Part shown: positions 58,500-64,000 of the stretch, in pieces | Numbering within the stretch: the first letter of the stretch is position 1 | How the letters are laid out: every line of letters begins with the position of its first letter | Source of the DNA: Tenodera sinensis | Taxonomy: Eukaryota > Arthropoda > Insecta > Mantodea > Mantidae | Length of the DNA: 64,000 bases | Assembly: GCA_030765045.1 (NCBI GenBank) | Contig: CM060965.1 | Location: 60,441,287 to 60,505,286, forward strand | Reading direction: 5' to 3' | Made by a program: the position numbers and the translations under genes | Notes under the pieces: model-generated | Told to the model about the DNA's origin: nothing | Seen by the model: only the letters and a program-made list of their open reading frames with translations | Databases searched by the model: none

Positions 58500-61235
58500 G
58501 GTAGAGCAAATAATTATGGAACTTAAACTGAAAATACTGGTCTTCTCTGAATATGGGCTAAAACATGAGGAAATTGAGGTAAATTGCTATGAAAACTATG
58601 TGTTGGCAAGTGGCTATTGTAGAAAAAACCATAAAAGTGGGGAGTAGCAATTTATGTAATAAAGGGTACAAAATATAAGGTAATTGACTGCAAAGAATAT
58701 TCTGAGGAAATGTGTTGTGAACTGTGCGGTATTGAAATAAATTTTTAAAAAGGAAAACTAGTAGTTCTGGGAGTTTACAGCCCCCCAATATCAGACAAAA
58801 CTAATTTTCTAACAAAACGAGATACATGCCTTACCAACATAATAAAAAACAACAAAATTATAGTTATAGTTGACGTGAATATAAATATCTTGACAGAGGG
58901 AATTACGAAACGATCGTTGCTGGAACTTTTGCACAGAAATAATCTAATTCAAATAAAAACGTGTGCAACTAGAGTGACGAAAATATCAACAACATGCATA
59001 GATCACGTATACAAAAACCTAAAAAGGGAATCGGTAGAGATAACAATAAGCATGGGTGGGCTTAGCGATCATTATGACATTAGTAGAGTGTAATGATATT
59101 AATATACAAGGAGGGACAACTAAATCGCTAGTAGAAATCAAACGAATCATAAATAATACCACATTAAATTCTCTAAGAGCCTATATTAAAAAGGCAACCT
59201 GGACAAATATATATAACACAACAGGAATACATGATAAGTTTGAGCACTTTATGAATACATTAAAATTATGTTTAGAGGAGTCAGTACCATTACGAAAGGT
59301 GTTCTGCAATAAACATAAATCTGACAACTAGCTGACTAAAGGCATAAATAGGTCCTTAGCGAGAATGCAGTTTCTAAATAGTCTAAAGTGTAATACGCTA
59401 GAGGAGAAGTCTCTCAGGTACATATTAAACTACAAAAACACTAAATAAAGTAATAAATGAAGCAAAGCAATTACATAACAGAAGAATCATTAAAAACCGT
59501 GAAAACAAATAAAAAAAGACATGGGATATAATAAAGGTCATTCATAAAGAAAATGATTCAGAATGGGTAGAAAATCTTAAAATTCAAACAAATAATGAGC
59601 TAATATTAAATCCAAAAGATATAAGCAGATCACTAAATGAATATTATATAAATATTGTAACAAATTTGGGAATAAAGAAAATGAAAATGCAATTAACAAA
59701 TGAAACAGCAATCTTCAATTCTTTAGTAGTAAGAGAAACTACAAAGGAAGAAGTCATCAAATAAATGAACTCATTAAAGGGTAAAATATCCTATAACTTA
59801 GATCAGTACTCAAATGAGATGCTCAAATATTGCAAATATGGGATAGCAGAGATTCTAACACACCTAATAATACATTTCCAAATATATTAAAGTATACAAT
59901 AGTTAGACCAATTTATAAAAAGAAGGGTTCCAAACTAATGATAGAAAACTATCGACCAATATATTTGTGCTGTGGATTTTCAAAAATTACGGAAGGCATA
60001 TTTCTATAACAGATGCAAAAATTCTGTAACAAATTTAACATTATATATGAGTATCAGTTCGGCTTTCAAAACAAAAAAGAAAAGAAATCGACCATACATG
60101 CAGTTAGCAAGGGAAACGACATTATTAAGGAATTAGACAGAAAAGAATATGTGCTTGCAAACTTTCTTGACCTTTCGAAGGCACTCGACTGTGTAGAGAT
60201 TGAAAAATTTATAGAAATATTAGAAAATTATGGTGTTAGAGGTGTACCACTAGAGTGGATAAAATCTTACTTGACAAATTGAGAGCAATGTGTAGAGATA
60301 GTACACAACGCAAACGGAAATCTTACAAAAGCTCGATCTCCATTTAAACGCATAACACATGGGGTACCACAGGGTTCAAAGTTGGGACCATACCTACTCA
60401 TCCTGTATATAAATAGTCTATTTATAAAAATACACAAAGCATGAGGTCTAGCTATTGGATATGCTGATTACAGTATCGTAGTTGTAACTGCGAACACTAC
60501 AGTTGATGTGCAGATCAAAGCAAATAAAATATTAAAAATCATAGATACACATTTTGCAGAATTGGGGATGGCACTAAATATAAACAAAACACAATGGTTG
60601 CAAATTAGTATTAGCAACAAAACACGATCAAATATCACTTTGGCAATACAAGATAAACAAACCACAGATAAATCAAACTAACTTTTTGGGATTAACTATT
60701 GATAATAATTTAAAATGGAATAAACATATAGAAAGGATTTCAAAGAAAATAAATAGTGGTATTTACATATTAAAACAGGTAGAACAATTTATGGCAGGGA
60801 ATAGTGTAATACAGGTATATTATGCTTTTGTACATTCGTATCTGAAATACGGACTGATACTATGGGGATCGGCAAATATGAAACATTTACTGAAAATATT
60901 CAGGCTACAGAAAAGAGCGGTAAGGGCAATAAAAAAAAATACAAACTAAAATCTCATGCAGAGACGCTTTTAAAGAATTAAATTTACTAACACTACCTTG
61001 CTTGTACATTTATGAATGCCTCAAGCATGTAATAAAGGCACATAGAGACGATAAAAACATGAATGTACACAATCATGACACTAGAACTAGGCAAAACTAT
61101 TTTAAAAGTAGATTAAGAGGCTCCCTTAGAATTAAATGTATTCAGAGTAATGTAAAGGATTTATATAATCACTTACCTAGTGAAATTAACGAAATAAAGA
61201 ATGACGTAAAAATGAGAATAGAAATAAAGTCCTAA
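58500..61235 (+). pseudogene. LINE ORF2: AP-endonuclease, reverse transcriptase, C-terminal region
   Basis: Endonuclease motifs are GVAIYVIKG, VLGVYSPP, IVIVDVNINIL, TRVTKISTTCIDHVYKN and GLSDHYD (58640-59090). RT motifs are NYRPIYLC, EYQFGFQNKK, ANFLDLSKALDCV, HGVPQGSKLGP and YADYSIVV at the catalytic YxDD site, with the second Asp lost (Y-A-D-Y). GLTIDNNLKWNKHIERISKK, YAFVHSYLKYGLILWGSA and a closing LYNHLPSEINEI follow. Numerous stops and shifts; the altered catalytic box alone would inactivate the RT. Confidence 0.85.
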
Positions 61236-61599
61236 CTCATCAAAAATGTATTTTATTCTGTAGAAGAGTATAAGGCAGGAAGAAATGTACGCTGTTAGTT
61301 ACCTCTCCGGTAAGAGTAGCTCTAAAGTTAAAATCTGATAGTGGTGTGTAGATAACAAATTGTAATTTGGTATTGTATACCTCATGAAACAACTCTTAAA
61401 ATTGTAAAACTTATAGTTAGAATTGTAAATGTATTCACTTGTCTTATTACAAAACTCTTCAAATTGTAAAATTTACATGGTTTTTTTTTATCTGACGAGC
61501 CTTTTAAATTTTATTACATTCATGAATAAACTGATACTGATAAACTAAATGAAAATAACTTTTTAGGGGTTAAATCTATGGAATAAATCATGAGTAAAA

Positions 61600-62490
61600 T
61601 AAATACAATGTTAATTTTCCTCAATGACATTAAGCTTTTTCACAGTCAGTCTCATTCCATTGTATAGTCGAGGCTCATTTATGTTACACTACACGAGTGA
61701 GTCTATTTTCAACTGCAAATTGTGAGTGGTAATCCAGGCAATTCGACCGAATTCAAACATTTTGTGTTATAGTTTACTACATCATCCTGTGTGACAACTG
61801 AGGAGGAAAACAACTGGCCGGGAATGGCATTTTGAATGGACTCGTTGAGAATGATATCTTTGCTTTTCGTCGCCATATCTCCCCATGGCCGGATAAACAC
61901 GCCGAATGAACTCCTCCTTCAATTCGGTGGTGCAATGTGATGAATACGGTGGAGCTGTCAACTGCGATTTTCCCTTTACCAATTTCCAACAATTGATTTA
62001 AAAACACATCTGCATTTCGATCTTGCACCGTAAATACTATTGGAGTACCTTTACATGTGGCCATAAATTTGAGGATTTTAAGCACCCATTTTCGTCAGCT
62101 GCAGCTGATTGTGGCAAAACTAACGAAAATAACAGGACAACAAAATCTTGGCTCCACCAAAAATCTTTTGATTGTCACGAAGATCATAAGTGCATCTATG
62201 ACCTCTTGTGGACCATTGTGCATTCATCCCAAACGACCAATTTGCGAATGAATAGAATATGCACCATTGCGCTGTTTTTGGCGATGTTGTAAACTGGTGG
62301 CTCATTGATTTTCATGTTCAGGGGCAATTTCAAGGTAGAATGTACAGTTCGTCCACCTTCTAAGTCGCTACTGGTCGCTACTATTCCAGAATGCTAAGGC
62401 AACTTCGTTCTTCGATCGAATCTTCGCCAAAAGTAATGTAATTGAGAACGTTTTTCCAGTATCTTTGGGAGCATTAAACAGAATAGAACG
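61600..62490 (-). pseudogene. Helitron-type Pif1 helicase fragment
   Basis: The minus strand keeps the helicase motifs in order across frameshifts. They are FNAPKDTGKTFSITLLLAKI (Walker A, GKT), LRDNQKIFGGAKILLSCYFR (the FGG...LLSGDFRQ block), RNADVFLNQLLEIGKGK, ILNESIQNAIPGQ, ITTHNLQLKIDSLV and PRLYNGMRLTVKKL (the last helicase motifs). This set is that of Pif1-like helicases carried by Helitrons, common as decayed fragments in arthropods. The Rep nuclease domain and Helitron ends are not in the window. It lies between a LINE and an LTR element. Confidence 0.85.
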
Positions 62491-62849
62491 CAGTTGTAGA
62501 TTACTTTAGCGGAAGCAACCTTTGCAACTAGCAAGGTTGCCATGTCGTTTAAGCACTACACAATGTTGCCATGTCTCCGTTAAGGGGACACTCTGGTACC
62601 AAAATCACCAAAAATGATTTTTTTTCAGAAAACTTTTTCTTTTTTAAGAAATATTATCTTCAACAAGTCCACATAAAGAATTGCGTTGTTTACAAAACAG
62701 CTAAGACATCTATGTGTGAAGCTTGATGCAGTATTATTAATTATGGTAGGTGTTGTGTTGGAGTGTTTTGTTTCCCATTGTTTGATTGTTTGCATTATAT
62801 CGTTTGCAGTTGGCCTAGTGCGATTATCTTTTGTCCTCATTGTAAATGT
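62491..62849. other. Unassigned sequence left of the LTR element
   Basis: It contains a short direct repeat GGTTGCCATGTC (62543 and 62570) and AATAAA motifs near 62864. No ORF with a recognisable family. Confidence 0.4.
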
Positions 62850-63210
62850 TATATATATTAACGAATAAAATTGTGATAATAAATACACTAATAGTATTTC
62901 AATTGTGGCCTCCAGAGCAAAGAAGACTATCTCATTAGAAAGACTAAAAGTTAATACATCGAGGTAACATATAATTTTCACGGGGGCCACGTCTCAAGGA
63001 AAATTATCAGCTGTAAATTGTGAACATACTTCATACCCGTACCACGACCGAGATAGGAGAGAAAGAGTCATCGCAGTCCATCGAAAAAGTTAGCCGGATC
63101 TTTTATACGAGAAAAGAATTCATCATACCGACCCTTCAAAGTGACGACGAGCAGAAGATTCCCTTCATACTGGTGACGGGAGATACCAGCCGGAAGAGAC
63201 TCCTTCATAC

Positions 63211-63229
63211 TGGCGCCCAGACGTGCGAC
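63211..63229 (+). other. Primer-binding-site-like sequence
   Basis: TGGCGCCCA followed by GACGTGCGAC. The first nine bases are identical to the lysine-tRNA primer site; the rest is diverged. It lies 121 bases before the gag start. Confidence 0.5.
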
Positions 63230-63349
63230 GGCTCGAATACAGGCGTATAGAGTAAAAATATGTACCTGGACAAAGAGTGAAAAGAAGACATTTTGACGGA
63301 GTATCCTTTTTCTTGTGCTCCAGAATTCAAGTAAGACTAGTACTAATTT

Positions 63350-64000
63350 ATGATACTACGCAATAAGAAAATTGTACAGAAGATGGAAAAAGTTGAGAAA
63401 GATAATGATAGTGTAGAGAGGGAAGTGAGTGATAAGTTATCAGTAGAAGGTAGAAAGAATGTAGTATGTAAGGAATCTGAAATAGGATTGAAAGAAATAT
63501 TGGAAGCGATGAACAGAAATACAGCAGATATAAAAGCAGATGTAGCAAAACTAAGAGAGGATAGTGTTAGAAATGTAACAGAACTAAAAGCAGATGTAGC
63601 AAAACTAAGAGAGGATAGTGTTAGAAATGTAACAGAACTAAAAGCAGATGTAGCAGATTTGAAGGAGGATAATGCCAGAAATATAAATAAATTGTCACAA
63701 GAAATTGAATTATGTAAGAAGGAATGTACAGAAAGAATTGAATCAAGTAACAATGATATAGCTAAATTAGGTGAGTTAGTAAGCGTGATACAATTAGGAC
63801 AGGAATCAAACACAGTAGAAATAGCTAGGCTAGGAGAATTGATAAATGAAGTTAAGTTAGGACAGGAGAAGACAGTGGTAGAAATGAAAGCTGAATTAAG
63901 TAAAGAATTTGATGAAAAACTAGCAGAACAGAATGCAAAAATTGCAAAGGTAGGAGATGAATTGAGAACAGAGATAGTCGTGGTAGAACAGAGTTGTAAA
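63350..64000 (+). CDS. gag: Gag of LTR element, coiled-coil N-terminus (partial)
   Basis: Open from ATG 63350 to the window edge (217 codons, no stop). It is rich in Lys, Glu, Asp and Leu with heptad-like spacing, starting MILRNKKIVQKMEKVEKDND. An 18-residue unit, AKLREDSVRNVTELKADV, is tandemly repeated (54-bp DNA repeats). No capsid core is reached before the edge. By position after a primer site and by similarity of layout to the Gag at 191-2131, I infer a Gag polyprotein. It could alternatively be a leader ORF of the same element. Confidence 0.7.
   Translation, partial: MILRNKKIVQKMEKVEKDNDSVEREVSDKLSVEGRKNVVCKESEIGLKEILEAMNRNTADIKADVAKLREDSVRNVTELKADVAKLREDSVRNVTELKADVADLKEDNARNINKLSQEIELCKKECTERIESSNNDIAKLGELVSVIQLGQESNTVEIARLGELINEVKLGQEKTVVEMKAELSKEFDEKLAEQNAKIAKVGDELRTEIVVVEQSCK
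63532..63660 (+). repeat. 54-bp in-frame tandem repeat in gag
   Basis: AAAAGCAGATGTAGC recurs at 63532, 63586 and 63640, giving about 2.4 units of 54 bp. The first two are near identical. Being a multiple of three, it extends the coiled coil without a frameshift. Confidence 0.9.

Larger units (their letters stand above)
57255..61550 (+). mobile_element. CR1/L2-type non-LTR retrotransposon, near full length, inactivated
   Basis: ORF1 (57261-58260) and ORF2 (about 58500-61235) are both present in order, followed by a 3' region ending in AAACTGATACTGATAAAC near 61548. This is the most complete LINE in the window. In-frame stops and frameshifts break both ORFs. The exact 5' boundary is uncertain because the 5' UTR may extend upstream to about 57100. 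Confidence 0.82.
62850..64000 (+). mobile_element. LTR retrotransposon, 5' part (cut by window edge)
   Basis: A primer-site-like TGGCGCCCAGACGTGCGAC at 63211 is followed by a leader and a gag ORF running off the edge at 64000. The upstream 300 bp or so should be the 5' LTR, but I could not delimit it without the 3' copy. The architecture mirrors that of the minus-strand element at the left edge. Confidence 0.65.

Noticed and set aside
62120..62305. Independent small genes at 61709-62305
   Set aside because: The overlapping short ORFs are pieces of one frameshifted Pif1-type helicase on the minus strand, or antisense shadows of it.

Overview
This window is a piece of a eukaryotic, AT-rich, transposon-dense arthropod genome, most likely an insect. 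I base that on spliced genes with GT-AG introns of 3 to 9 kb and on the transposon spectrum: mariner, Tc1/IS630-like, pogo/Tigger, non-LTR elements with RNase H, Ty3-type LTR elements and tRNA-derived SINEs. I cannot name the order or species.

Two conserved host genes lie head to head. On the minus strand, five coding exons (26844 down to 3339) encode VAMP7, a longin-domain R-SNARE. Its last exon, the end of the membrane anchor, is not visible and probably lies beyond the left edge. On the plus strand, five coding exons (31647 to 52883) encode the complete 306-residue MAT2B, the NADP-binding regulatory subunit of methionine adenosyltransferase II. Their first coding exons are about 4.8 kb apart, and the segment just upstream of MAT2B has more CpG than its surroundings. 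I found no other convincing host gene.

Almost everything else is mobile DNA. Both window edges cut through LTR retrotransposons with long coiled-coil Gag proteins and lysine-tRNA-like primer sites. The introns hold several mariner copies; Tc1/IS630-like copies with recognisable TA target sites and inverted repeats (39048-40544, 43470-44391, 46549-47736, 51454-52116); a Tigger transposase; and two degenerate DNA-transposon proteins I recognise but cannot name (19531-21271 and 28004-29385). There are many 5'-truncated LINE ends, one long CR1/L2-type LINE with an esterase-type ORF1 (57255-61550), and a decayed Helitron-type Pif1 helicase (61600-62490).

The most interesting pattern is a tRNA(Thr-like) SINE family. 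Four of its insertions (4028-4826, 12129-12338, 29904-30122, 33968-34156) are bounded by perfect 11-13 bp target duplications, yet contain internally inverted segments, including a perfect 53-bp-arm palindrome. This suggests recurrent twin-priming or snap-back during reverse transcription. A second notable pattern is an unclassified 0.7-1 kb dispersed repeat (called DR1 here) in three long copies, two of which were used as insertion targets by other elements, which gives a relative chronology.
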